Assembly: GCA_963786625.1 (NCBI GenBank)
Contig: CAWAZS010000002.1
Span: forward strand, 1 to 64,000
DNA from: CAIWHR01 sp963786625
Lineage (GTDB): Bacteria; Pseudomonadota; Gammaproteobacteria; Burkholderiales; Casimicrobiaceae
Direction of reading: 5' to 3'
Length of the DNA: 64,000 nucleotides
In this document: one piece after another, positions 1 to 9,099 of the stretch
How the letters are laid out: the number at the start of each line of letters is the position of its first letter
Position numbering within the stretch: position 1 is the first letter of the stretch
Program-made: the position numbers and the translations under genes
Notes under the pieces: generated by a model
Told to the model about the DNA's origin: nothing
Databases searched by the model: none
Seen by the model: the letters and a program-made list of their open reading frames with translations, nothing else

Positions 1-85
1 CGGAGAGTGAGGGATTCGAACCCCCGTTAGGTTGCCCTAAACCTGATTTCGAGTCAGGCGCCTTCGACCACTCGGCCAACTCTCC
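1..85 (-). tRNA. tRNA-Ser (anticodon CGA, reads UCG)
   Basis: Read on the minus strand this is an 85-nt class II tRNA. It has a 7-bp acceptor stem (GGAGAGT paired with ACTCTCC), a discriminator G at base 1 of the window, a D arm with GGCCGAGTGG, an anticodon loop CTCGAAA with anticodon CGA, a long variable arm (TTAGG-GCAA-CCTAA) and a T arm with GTTCGAATC. The long variable arm and G73 are serine identity features. The CCA end, if encoded, lies outside the window. Confidence 0.95.
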
Positions 86-96
86 GCGAACCGCGA

Positions 97-102
97 ATTA
101 TA
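97..102 (-). promoter_or_regulatory. -10 element of the tRNA-Ser promoter
   Basis: The minus strand reads TATAAT here, 11 nt upstream of the tRNA 5' end, which is a normal distance for a sigma-70 -10 box serving a short-leader tRNA transcript. No good -35 hexamer is seen at 16-18 bp spacing, so only the -10 is claimed. Confidence 0.45.
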
Positions 103-218
103 CCGACTTCTGCACCGCTCCCGCAGCGACCGTATCCTGCTCGACGCGCCAACACGCGATCCCGCAGGGAAGCGCGTCAATCCGGGAAGCGACCGAAAGC
201 GGCGTGGACCGCGCCCGC

Positions 219-245
219 CAAAGAAAACGGGGGCCGCAGCCCCCG
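219..245 (-). terminator. Rho-independent terminator of the formate dehydrogenase operon
   Basis: On the minus strand GGGGGC, a TGCG loop and GCCCCC form a perfect 6-bp GC stem, followed by a T-rich run (GTTTTCTTT). It lies about 45 nt after the stop of the last gene of the minus-strand operon, so it probably ends the fdh transcript before tRNA-Ser. Confidence 0.7.
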
Positions 246-290
246 CATGATGCCCAAGCCCGCACAGCTGCGGGCGTATCTGCTGACGCG

Positions 291-644
291 CTATTTCTTC
301 GCCGGGGCCGCAGCGGCCTTCGCCGCGGGCGCGGGTGCGCCCTTGGCGGCGGGCGCCGCAGCTTTCCCCGGTGCGGACGCCGCAACCATCGTCGCTCCCA
401 TCTGCGGCGTCACCGCCTTCCCCTTGGCCTTCTGCTCGGCGATGTAGCGCGCGGCGACGCGATCCTCGGCCTTCGCCTGCTGCGCCTTGACCGCTTCGGC
501 GGCGGCGGCGTCCTTCGCCTTCTTCTCCTCGGCGGCGGCCTTCGCCTTCTCGTCCATCGGCGGCGGCGGTGGCAGCTTCGCCAACGCTATGCCGAAGGTC
601 GCGACCACCATTCCGGCGGCGATGAGTGCACGCAGCGTCGTCAT
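291..644 (-). CDS. Secreted Ala/Lys/Pro-rich hypothetical protein, end of the fdh operon
   Basis: This 117-residue protein matches no family I recognise. Residues 1-22 look like a Sec signal peptide (MTTLRALIAAG, then a hydrophobic stretch ending at ALA). After PPPPPM follows a charged Lys/Glu/Ala-rich segment of helical or coiled-coil character (about 31-75) and a low-complexity Ala/Pro/Lys tail. The ATG at 644 was chosen because a GGGAGGGGGA Shine-Dalgarno stretch lies just upstream and the signal peptide begins there. It follows the cytochrome b subunit by 29 nt and precedes the terminator, so it is co-transcribed with formate dehydrogenase. A periplasmic role is inferred; no function can be assigned. 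Confidence 0.65.
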   Translation of the reverse strand: MTTLRALIAAGMVVATFGIALAKLPPPPPMDEKAKAAAEEKKAKDAAAAEAVKAQQAKAEDRVAARYIAEQKAKGKAVTPQMGATMVAASAPGKAAAPAAKGAPAPAAKAAAAPAKK

Positions 645-672
645 TTCCCCCTCCCGGTTCGAATTCGATCGG

Positions 673-1729
673 TCACGCCGGCTTGTGCTGCCCGAGCGGC
701 ATCGCCGGCTCGGGGCCGCGCGGGATCTTGCCGGCCGCGACGTCGTTGTACCAGTACTCGTGGTGCTCCTTCGCCCACGCCTCGTCGACGTAGCCGTAGC
801 GCATCGCCTCGTAGGCGCCGCGCATGCCGAGCGTGCCGAGATAGATGTGGAAGGCCGCCATCGCGGTGGCGAGCAGCGCGGCGCCCAGATGCAGCAGATT
901 CGAGACCTGCATCGTCCACCGCGTCTGGTTGAAGTTCGCGAAGTCGAGGATGAGGCCGGTGACGACCAGCACCACCGACAGGAAGCAGACCAGGATCCAG
1001 AACAGCGCCTTCTCGCCGGCGTTGAACTTGCCGGTCGGCACGTGCGTCTTGCCCGTGCGGTCGAGCATGCCGCCGAATTTCGCGATCCACTGCATGTCGT
1101 AGGCCTTCGGCAGATTGTCGCGGATGAACAGCACGATGAATACCGCCAGCGCCACGGTGAACAGCGGCCCGACGAAGTTGTGCAGGGTCTTCGACAGCGT
1201 CGCGAGCCACGAGAACAGCGTGTAGCCGATGAGCGGCAGCAGGACCGCCTTGCCGAAGGTGACGACGAGCCCGGTGATCGCCAGCACGACGAAGCTGATG
1301 CGCCATCGCCCAGTGCGCCATCCGCTTGACCGTGGTGAAGCGCTCGATCATGCGGCCCGTCGGCCGGCCGTGCGTCTCGATCGGTCCGCGCCACAGGTAA
1401 TAGCCCATCAGCCCGAGCACGACGATCGCGAGCAGCCACCCGCCGGCGGCCGCGATCGGCACGCGGATCGCCCGCCACGTCTGGCCTTCCGGCTGGATCA
1501 GGACGTTCGTCTCGCGGCCCTGGACCGTGGTGACCTGCGGCGCGCCGGAGCGGATTTCCTTCCACACCGGCTGGTTGTTGAGCGGCTGCGCCAGCTGCTG
1601 CTTCTGCTGGTCGCGCGCGTAGTCGGCCTCCTTGGGATTGACCGCCGGCGATTGCGCCACGGCCAGGCTCGCCGCCAGGCCGAACGCGACGAGCAGCGCG
1701 CCCGCTGCCCGCAGGGTGGATCGACTCAC
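673..1729 (-). CDS. Formate dehydrogenase gamma subunit (cytochrome b556), frameshifted
   Basis: This is the membrane diheme cytochrome b subunit, which takes electrons from the beta subunit and passes them to quinone. The start is a GTG at 1729 preceded by GGAGG at 5-nt spacing. Residues 1-25 form a signal peptide, followed by a periplasmic stretch (to about 95), a first membrane helix, and then the FdnI/FdoI-like domain with four hydrophobic helices. The N-terminal extension makes it longer than the 217-residue E. coli FdnI, as is usual for long FdhC types. The frame breaks near 1300, between MAHWAMA and ISFVVLAI: one extra base in a GCGC context. The span is 3n+1, consistent with a single +1 shift. 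Motifs on both sides are intact, so a consensus error is likely. Confidence 0.85.
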
Positions 1730-1748
1730 GATGCCTCCTTCGCGCCCG

Positions 1749-1985
1749 TCACCGGGCCCGCTTGTACTCATTCTGGTTCTGGTTGCGGTTGGCGAGCGCG
1801 AGCTCCCATTCCTTCTTGTTGCCGTTCCAGGGCGCGCCCTCGTACGCCGGCTGGTCGGGCTTGCCCTGGTACTTGCCCTGCTTGTAGTCGACAACCTGCG
1901 GACGCTCGCCGCAACCGGCGAGACCTGCCGCGACCGCGACGGCGAGCGAGACACCCGCGACCTTCAGAAACGCGCGCTTGCTCAT
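1749..1985 (-). CDS. Small lipoprotein of the formate dehydrogenase operon
   Basis: This 78-residue protein has a type II signal peptide: basic MSKR, a hydrophobic core, and a lipobox GLAGC with the lipidated Cys at residue 25. The mature part is short and polar and ends in an Asn/Gln-rich tail (NRNQNQNEYKRAR). Its ATG overlaps the stop of fdhB in an ATGA arrangement, so it is translationally coupled to the beta subunit, and the gamma subunit follows 20 nt later. The role is unknown; a periplasmic or outer-membrane accessory of the FDH complex is inferred from position only. Confidence 0.7.
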   Translation of the reverse strand: MSKRAFLKVAGVSLAVAVAAGLAGCGERPQVVDYKQGKYQGKPDQPAYEGAPWNGNKKEWELALANRNQNQNEYKRAR

Positions 1986-2635
1986 GACTTCGGTCCTCCG
2001 GCCGGTGCGGCAGGTGCGCCGGCGGGGGCGCCCGGCTGCTTCGGCGCCTCGGGTCGCCCGTAGGCGGTCGCCCAGCCCCAGACATCGCCCCCCTTGCCGC
2101 GATTGGTCACGCGCTCGCGATAGATGTCGGCGAGCACGTCGCCCTCGCCGCCGAGCAGCGCCTTGGTCGAGCACATTTCGGCGCACACCGGCAGCTTGCC
2201 CTCGGCCAGGCGGTTGCGGCCGTACTTCTTGAACTCCGCCTCGGAGTTGTTCTTTTCCGGGCCGCCGGCGCAGAACGTGCACTTGTCCATCTTGCCGCGC
2301 ACGCCGAACGCGCCGGCCTGCGGGAACTGCGGCGCGCCGAACGGGCACGCATAGAAGCAGTAGCCGCAGCCGATGCACAGGTCCTTGTCGTGCAGGACGA
2401 CGCCGTCGTCGGTCCGGTAGAAGCAGTCGACCGGGCAGACCGCCATGCAGGGCGCGTCCGAGCAGTGCATGCACGCGACGGAGATCGAGCGCTCGCCCGG
2501 CACGCCGTCGTTGATCGTGACCACGCGGCGGCGGTTCACGCCCCACGGGATGTCGTGCTCCTGCTTGCACGCGGTGACGCAGCCGTTGCACTCGATGCAG
2601 CGCTCGGCGTCGCAGAGAAACTTCATTCGGGCCAT
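1982..2635 (-). CDS. fdhB: Formate dehydrogenase beta subunit (four [4Fe-4S] ferredoxin)
   Basis: This 217-residue electron-transfer subunit of the membrane-bound formate dehydrogenase links the molybdenum subunit to the cytochrome b. Cysteine sets typical of the DmsB/FdnH family are visible: CIECNGCVTAC near residue 13, CMHCSDAPCMAVC near 55, CIGCGYCFYAC near 87 followed by PFG, and a fourth group CTFC...C...C downstream. It lacks the C-terminal membrane anchor of the 294-residue E. coli FdnH, so attachment must come through gamma. The ATG at 2635 begins MARMKFLCD, behind an AGGAGG 4 nt upstream. It sits between fdhA (28 nt gap) and the lipoprotein gene (4-nt overlap). Confidence 0.9.
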   Translation of the reverse strand: MARMKFLCDAERCIECNGCVTACKQEHDIPWGVNRRRVVTINDGVPGERSISVACMHCSDAPCMAVCPVDCFYRTDDGVVLHDKDLCIGCGYCFYACPFGAPQFPQAGAFGVRGKMDKCTFCAGGPEKNNSEAEFKKYGRNRLAEGKLPVCAEMCSTKALLGGEGDVLADIYRERVTNRGKGGDVWGWATAYGRPEAPKQPGAPAGAPAAPAGGPKS

Positions 2636-2663
2636 CGTTTCCTCCTGTCCGTGTCCGTACGCG

Positions 2664-5581
2664 TCAAGCGACCTTGGCGACCTGACAGAGCGTCGTCTTG
2701 GTCTCCTGCATCATCGTCACGGAGTCGTAGCCATAGGTCGTCGCGGTGTTGACGGCTTCCGCGCGGACGAGCGGGTGCGCACCCTCGGGGTAGTACTCGA
2801 GCATGTCCTTGCCCTGCCACCATCCCGAGAAGTGGAACGGGATGAACGTTACGCCCGCCCCGACGCGGTCGGTCACCATCGCCTTGACCTTGATCTGCGC
2901 GCCGGTCGGCGACTTGACCCAGACGTACTCGCCGTCGCGGATGCCGCGGTCGTTGGCGTCCTTCGGGTTGATCTCGACGAAGTTCTCCTGCTGCAGCTCG
3001 GCGAGCCAGGGGTTGGAGCGCGTTTCCTCGCCGCCGCCCTCGAACTCGACCAGCCGCCCGCTGGTGAGCACCAGCGGGAAGTTCTTCGCCACGTCCTTCG
3101 CGAGATTGTCCTGCTGCACGCTCTTGTACAGCGTCGGCAGCCGCCAGAACGCCTTCTTGTCGTCGTGCGTCGGGTACTTGGCGACGAGGTCGGGGCGATT
3201 CGAGTACAGCGGCTCGCGGTGCTGCGGGATGCCGTCGGGGAAGTTCCAGACGATCGCGCGCGCCTTGGCGTTGCCGAACGGATGGTTGCCGTGGTTCTTC
3301 ATGAACACGCGGATCATCCCGCCGGAGCGGTCGGTCTTCCAGTTCTTGCCCTCCGCGGCCTTCTTCTCGTCCTCGGTGAGCTCGTCCCACATCCCGAGCT
3401 TCTTCAGCAGCACGTGATCGAGCTCGGGGTAGCCGGTCGTGAGGTCGCCGCCCTTCGGGTACGAGCCGTCCTCGGCCAGCAGGTTGACGCCTTCGCGCTC
3501 GACGCCGAAGTTGGCGCGGAAGCAGCCGCCGCCGTCCATCATCGCCACGGACGTGTTGTAGAGGTTCGGCGAGCCCGGGATGCTTGAGCTCGGGCGTGCC
3601 GTAGCACGGCCACGGCAGGCCGAAGAAATCGCCGTCGCAGGGCCCGCCCTTGGCGCGCAGCGTCTTCACGTCGAACGTCTGCATGTGCTTCATGTGCAGC
3701 TTCAGCCGCTCCGGCGACTGCCCGGTGTAGCCGATCGTCCAGACACTCTTGTTGATCTCGCGCAGGATCGATTCCGGCTCCGGCTCGTCGAACTTGTTCG
3801 GGTCCGGCTTGACGATCTTGTAGTTCTTGGTGAATTCCTTGTCCCAGCCGAACTTCTTCGCGAACGCGTACATGATCGCGTGGTCGGTCTGCGACTCGAA
3901 CAGCGGGCTGATCACGCGCTCGCGCCACTGGATCGAGCGGTTCGACGCGGTGGCCGAGCCGGAGGTCTCGAACTGCGTCGCGGCCGGCAGCAGGTAGACG
4001 CCGTCCTTGCGCACCATCGCCGCCATCGCCGCCGTCGCCGACGGGTACGGGTCGATGACGACGAGCAGGTCGAGCTTCTTCATCGCCTCGACCATCTCCT
4101 TGCCGCGCGTCTGGCTGTTCGGCGCGTGGCCCCAGAACACGAGCGCGCGCAGGTTCGGGCCCTGGTCGATCAGGTCGTTCTTCTCCAGCACGCCGTCGAT
4201 CCAGCGCGACACCGTCATGCCGGGCTTTTCCATCATGCCTTCGGCGTACTGCTTCTTGAGCCACTCGTAGTCGACGCCCCACACCGCGGCGAAGTGCCGC
4301 CACGAGCCGGCCGCCAGGCCGTAGTAGCCCGGCAGCGAATCGGGGTTCGGACCGACGTCGGTGGCGCCCTGCACGTTGTCGTGGCCGCGGAAGATGTTGG
4401 TGCCGCCGCCGGACACGCCGACGTTGCCGAGCGCGAGCTGCAGGATGCACGACGCGCGGACCATCGCGTTGCCGATCGTGTGCTGCGTCTGGCCCATGCA
4501 CCAGACGACGGTCGACGGCCTGTTCTTCGCCATCATCTCGGCGACCTTCGCGACCTGCGCCTCGGGCACGCCGCAGGCTTCCTCGACCTTGTCGGGCGTC
4601 CACTTGGCGAGGATCTCTTCCTTGCACCTTCTCCATGCCGTAGACGCGGTCGTGCAGGTACTGCTTGTCTTCCCAGCCGTTCTTGAAGATGTGATAGCAG
4701 CATCCCGAACAGGAACGGGATGTCGGTGCCGGAGCGGATGCGCACGTACTCGTCGCGCCTTGGCCGCGGTGCGCGTGAAGCGCGGATCGACGACGATCAT
4801 CTTCGCGCCGGTCTCCTTCGCATGCAGCATGTGCAGCATCGACACCGGGTGCGCCTCGGCGGCGTTGCTGCCGATGTACATCGCGCACTTCGTGTTCTGC
4901 ATGTCGTTGTACGAGTTGGTCATCGCGCCGTAGCCCCAGGTGTTGGCTACGCCGGCGACCGTCGTCGAGTGGCAGATCCGCGCCTGGTGGTCGGTGTTGT
5001 TGGTGCCCCAGAACGACACGAACTTGCGCATCAGGTACGCCTGCTCGTTGCTGTGCTTCGAGCTGCCGACCCAGAACACGGCGTCGGGGCCCGACTCCTT
5101 GCGCAGCGCGAGCATCTTGTCGCCGATCTCGTTGATCGCCTGCTCCCAGCTGATCTTCTGGTACTTGCCGTTGACGAGCTTCATCGGCGTCTTGAGCCGC
5201 ATCGAGTGCTCGTGTATGCCGTGCTCGCGGACCGACGCGCCCTTCGCGCAGTGCGCGCCGAGATTGAGCGGCGAGTCGAACACCGGCTCCTGCCGCGTCC
5301 ACACGCCGTTCTCGACGGTGGCGTCGACGGCGCAGCCGACCGAGCAGTGGGTGCAGACCGTGCGCTTCACTTCGACCTTGGTCGCCTCGCCCTCCTTCGC
5401 CGCCTCGGCCTTGCCGATGGCGCCGTAGGGAAGCTGGCTCGCGAACGCCCCGGCCCCTGCAACGAGGCCCGAACGCTTCAAAAACGTCCGCCGGTCCATC
5501 GTCGGGGAGTGGTACCCCCGCGAGGCGGCGAAGACGCGGACCCGCCGCGGCGATGCTGTCGCTCGTTCTGGTCAGCAGCAT
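2664..5581 (-). CDS. fdhA: Formate dehydrogenase alpha subunit, molybdopterin, Cys type, frameshifted
   Basis: This is the catalytic subunit, oxidising formate to CO2 at a bis-molybdopterin guanine dinucleotide centre; Tat export places it in the periplasm. A twin-arginine motif (DRRTFLK) is followed by a [4Fe-4S] site CxxCxxxC...C and the active-site ARICHS. That position is cysteine (TGC), where E. coli FdnG has selenocysteine. The ATG at 5581 is preferred because AGGAGGGGGAAGG lies upstream; the internal ATG at 5499 (MDRRTFLK) has no ribosome site. Five +1 shifts are inferred, near 5505, 4757, 4700, 4627 and 3575. The span is 3n+2, as five extra bases predict. Reconstructed length is about 970 residues, normal for the family. 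Confidence 0.88.
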
Positions 5582-5600
5582 GATCCTTCCCCCTCCTGAG

Positions 5601-5852
5601 CTAGATTTTCGCGGTGCGGTAGTAATCGCGCACGTGCTCGGTCGCGCGATACGCGGCATTCTGGTCGTCCGGCGGAGGCGCCGCGACCTGCGCGGCGACG
5701 GTTCCGGGCAACGCGCTCGACACGGCCACGGCCGCACCCGCGCCGCCGGCGCCGAGCGTGAACAGGAAGCGGCGGCGCTTCAGATTGGCGGATCCGGTTT
5801 CCTGCGCCGGGACCGGCGCAGCGGAGTTTTTGCCAGGCGTGGAGTTGCGCAT
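5601..5852 (-). CDS. Formate dehydrogenase-associated Tat-signal protein
   Basis: This 83-residue protein has an internal twin-arginine-like motif (NLKRRRFLFTLG) at about residues 23-34, a hydrophobic Ala/Gly stretch ending in AQVAA, and a short mature tail ending RATEHVRDYYRTAKI. The layout matches the small Tat-target proteins found next to fdhA in many proteobacteria (the 'formate dehydrogenase region TAT target' family). The ATG at 5852 has a GGAG 6-7 nt upstream. It ends 19 nt before the fdhA start. It may help assemble or tether the exported enzyme, but the function is not established. Its 5' half is duplicated in the chimeric gene upstream. Confidence 0.75.
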   Translation of the reverse strand: MRNSTPGKNSAAPVPAQETGSANLKRRRFLFTLGAGGAGAAVAVSSALPGTVAAQVAAPPPDDQNAAYRATEHVRDYYRTAKI

Positions 5853-6145
5853 GGAGGTCTCCAGAAGGACAGCGAAGCGACGACGTGAACTCATTTCAAT
5901 CCATGGCGAACGAATCGCGTTCGAGCGCCAGAAAACAACGGGTGAATTGTGCTACGTCGCGATACAGATTGGCAACAGAAGAATCGCGTATTGCAGTGCA
6001 GCATTCGAACGCCCACGGCGCCAGGTAACGCTCGAAGAAAAGCCGCTGATCGCGGATCGCCGCCGGAGCGCGCACGGCGTCGCCGGCGACGAGCATTCGC
6101 ATCGTTTCGAGCATGACGGCGATGTGGTCTTCGAACTCGCTGCTC
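5718..6145. repeat. Tandem duplication, unit A (Tat-gene 5' half plus torD 3' end)
   Basis: This segment is homologous to 6187-6600, offset by 450-463 bp, at roughly 70-80% identity by eye. It contains the 5' part of the Tat-signal gene, the intergenic spacer with its ribosome site, and the last ~250 bp of a torD-like gene. A 41-nt block (5969-6009) is identical to 6419-6459, far above the flanking similarity. Confidence 0.75.
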
Positions 6146-6308
6146 GCAGGCTGCGCGGCTGCGATCTGCGCGCGGCGGCGGTGCATCGAGACGGCCACCG
6201 CGACCCGCTGCTCGCCGAGCGTGAACAGGAAGCGGCGGCGCTTGAGATCGGTGGACGGGATCCGGCGCGGGACCGGCGAGCGGAACTGCCACGCGTGGTA
6301 TTGGGCAT
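5896..6308 (-). pseudogene. Chimeric Tat-peptide/TorD C-terminus gene made by tandem duplication
   Basis: Read on the minus strand this starts like the Tat-signal protein (MPNTTRGSS, then after one +1 shift DLKRRRFLFTLG). After about 60 residues it continues as the C-terminal part of a TorD-type chaperone (DHIAVMLETMRMLVAGD, then a tail ending ALERDSFAMD and a TGA). The ATG at 6308 has a GGAGG site like that of the authentic Tat gene. The fusion point lies between the two units of the tandem duplication, so it is best explained by unequal crossing-over joining the 5' end of one gene to the 3' end of the other. Whether the chimera is made or has a role is unknown; a misassembly of two related strains is the main alternative. 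Confidence 0.6.
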
Positions 6309-6600
6309 GCGAGACCTCCAAAGACCTGCGTGACGTGAGAATGTTCAGTCGATGGCGAACGAGTCACGTTCGAGCGCCAGGAAACTAATCGGTGAATTGT
6401 GCAACGCGGCGGTAGTAGTTGGCAACAGAAGAATCGCGTATTGCAGTGCAGCATTCGAAGGCCCACGGCGCCGATGTGCGCTCGAAGAATTCGCGCTGCT
6501 CGGCAATCGGCGCGGGCGGCGCTCGTCGTGTCGCCGGCGACGAGCATCCGCATCGTCTCGAGCAGCGCGGCGAGGTGGTCCTCGACCAGCGTCACGCTGC
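6187..6600. repeat. Tandem duplication, unit B
   Basis: This is the second copy of the unit at 5718-6145. It carries the 5' end of the chimeric gene and the true 3' end of torD. The best preserved parts are the 41-nt identical block at 6419-6459, the RRRFLFTLG coding stretch, and a 12-nt block before the torD stop. Confidence 0.75.
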
Positions 6601-7010
6601 CGGCCGGCGGGCGAGGCCGAGCGCGCGCGAGCGTCGCGCGCATCTCGGCCAGCGGGCGTCTCCGATCTGCGGCCGGTGAGCTAGTGCGACGCGTAGAGGT
6701 TCACCTCGCTGCTGCCCGACGCCGACGAAAAGGTTGTGGTACTCGTCGGCGGCGGCGTCCGGGTCCATCGCGGCGCTGGCGGCGCGCAGCCCGTCCCACG
6801 CGGCGGCGAGGTCGGCGGCAACGGCGCCCGCGTCGCCGCTGTGGGTCGCCGACGCGAGCGCCGCCGCGCCGGCGATCGCCGCGCAGCAGCGCGGCATCCG
6901 GCGCGTCGGCGAACAGCCGCGCGAGCAGCGCGTAGAAGTCGGCCCGCGCCTGGTCCTCGGGCTCGAGCCGGTGGTGCAGCGTGATCGCGCGACGCGCTCG
7001 GATCGCAGGC
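6345..7010 (-). pseudogene. TorD/DmsD-family molybdoenzyme chaperone, multiply frameshifted
   Basis: This would be a cytoplasmic chaperone that binds the fdhA Tat leader until cofactor insertion. Recognisable pieces in order are ALLARLFADAP, DEYHNLFVGVG, SEVNLYASH, EDHLAALLETMRMLVAGD, APWAFECC and a tail ending ALERDSFAID before a TGA. Together they give a TorD-like protein of about 215 residues. At least four +1 shifts are needed, and an in-frame TAG replaces the expected Tyr codon after YASH (near 6681). The start is unclear; the upstream ferredoxin gene stops at 7014. As sequenced it cannot make a full protein. If the errors are technical it is a normal chaperone; otherwise it is decayed. 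Confidence 0.65.
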
Positions 7011-7013
7011 GCC

Positions 7014-9099
7014 TCAGAGGTCGCGGATGTCGACGCTGCGCTCGTTCTTCATCAGGTCGATCACGCGGCAGTCGGCGCACATCTTCAGCCGGTCGAGCGC
7101 GCCCGGCGTCGGCGAACATCGAGTGGCCGGCGAGCTTCGCCGAGCATGTTCGCCGACCATCTTCTCGGTGCCGATCGGCTTGCCGCAGGCGATGCACTGG
7201 AAGATCGCCGCCTCGTTGACCACCCGCGGCTGCTTCGCCTCGGGCGCGAGGTTCAGGCGCGGCGTGCAGCGCGATCGCGTGCTCCGGGCAGGTCGTTGGC
7301 ACAGATCCCGCACTGCACGCACTTCGCCTCGATGAAGCGCAGCTGCGGCGTCTCCTGCGTTGTCGAGGATCGCGCCGACCGGGCAGCGAGCCGACGCAGG
7401 CGAGGCACATCGTGCAGGTCGTCGGCGTTGACGGCGATCGTGCCGTACGGGCGCGCCGGCGGCAGCGCGATCTCGCGCTGCGGCACCGGCGCGTGCAGCG
7501 CGAGATGCTCGATCGCGAGCGCCGCGGTCGTCCGCTTGTCGGCGGTCAGCGCGAAGGTCGCCGCGACGCGCACGCCGAGCGCCGCCGGCCACGACCACAG
7601 CGCGGCGTCGAGCGCCGGCAGTGTCGGCGCCGTCGAAGCACGCGGAAATGCCGCCCTGGTAGCCCAGCGCCTGCGCGATGGTGTCGGCGATGCCCATCTG
7701 CGCGTCGAGCGCCTCGCGATACTGCGGCGCCTCGCTGCCGGTGGCGAGCACCGCGACCTGGCTCGCGCCGTGGGCGAGCGCCGCGAGCCAGACGTCGAGC
7801 CCGACCGACGCGACGTGGTGGACCTCGAGCGGGATCACGCGCGCCGGCAGGCCGCGGCCGCGCCGCGCGAGGCTGCGATCGTGGCGCGGCCGTCCTCCGC
7901 GTGCAGCAGCAGGCAGGCGTCGCGGCCGCCCGCCTTCGCGTACGTGGCGAGCAGCGTCCGGATGCGCCGGCCGAGGTCGGGAACCGCCGGATACGCGTAG
8001 CTCATCGCGCCCGACGGGCACACCGTCGCGCAGGCGCCGCAGCCCATGCACAGGTGCGGCTCGACCGCGACGTGATCGCCGTCGGCGCGGATCGCCTCGG
8101 TCGAGCAGACGTCGATGCACTGCGTGCAGCCGGTCTTCTGCGAGCGGCTGTGCGCGCAGATCGACGCCTTGTAGCGAAGTATTTCGGCTTCTCGAACTCG
8201 CCCATCATCGCCGCGAGCTCGGCCACCGCCTGCGCCTGCGCGACCGGATCGGCGCCCGGCGCGAGGTAGCCCTGCGGCGGCTGGTGCATGCGCAGCTGCG
8301 GCGTGCGCTGCAGGTCGAGCACGAGGTCGAAGCGCTCGGCGCGCGCCGTGTCGCTGGCGCTCGAAATCGATCGCCGCGGTCGCGCCGCAGGCGGCGACGC
8401 ACGCGCGGTGCGCCTTGCAGCGGTCGAGGTCGATCTGGTAGCTCCAGTCGATCGCCTGCTCGGGGCAGGCCCGGATGCAGGCGTTGCAGCGCGTGCACAG
8501 GTCGAGGTCGATCGGATTCTCCTGCTCCCACTGCGCCTCGAACGCGCCGAGCCAGCCGGCGAGCGCGGTCAGCTTGCCGGAGTAGACGGGAAAGCGCGCT
8601 CCGCCGGCAGTTCCGCGCCGACGGCGCGCCCGGTCGCGAGCACGGTGACCGCGAGCTGCGCCGACAGCGCTTGCGCCCAGTGCAGCGCCGCGTCCGCCGG
8701 GCCGACGATCAGCAGCTGCCCCTGCGACGCGTAGGCGACGCGCGGCACCGGATCGGGCTCGGGCAAGCCGGCCAGCGCGAGCAGCGCCGCGATCTTCGGC
8801 GTCGCCGCGCGGCCCTCGGCCGACCAGCCGCCGGTCTCGCGGATGTTGACGAAGCGGATCGTCTGCGCGCGGCCGCCCTCCTCCGCGACGTCGCCGAGGA
8901 GCTTCGCCTCCTGCGTGCAGGCGACGACGACGTCGCCCGTCGCGCGGTCGGCGAACGCCGCGAGCTCCTTCTGGCAGAGCATCGTGCTTCACCGCCGGCG
9001 CGCCGGCGAGCTCCAGCGCGCGGGCGAGCGCCGGCGGCGTCGAGCGGCCATCGTGCCGTTGCACGAGCACAGGTGCAGGTTCGCGTCGGCGAGGCTCAT
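7014..9099 (-). CDS. Large multi-cluster 4Fe-4S ferredoxin of the FDH cluster, multiply frameshifted
   Basis: This gene encodes a predicted cytoplasmic Fe-S protein of about 690 residues. It begins MSLADANLHLCSCNGTM, with a CxC near residue 11. It then has two blocks of paired [4Fe-4S] motifs: CTRCNACIRAC with CKAHRACVAAC, then CTQCIDVC with CMGCGACATVC. Further pairs follow near the C-terminus (TMCLACVGSCPVG, CVQCGICATTCP), and then a CxxC zinc-ribbon-like part (CIACGKP, CADCR). Genes of this type accompany membrane FDH clusters in betaproteobacteria; an electron-transfer role in cofactor or enzyme maturation is inferred. The ATG at 9099 overlaps the DUF3306 stop (ATGA). About nine or ten +1 shifts interrupt it; the span is 3n+1. 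Confidence 0.7.

Noticed and set aside
5052..5063. Selenocysteine at the FdhA active site
   Set aside because: The codon in ARICHS is TGC (Cys), not TGA, and no SECIS-like hairpin is needed.
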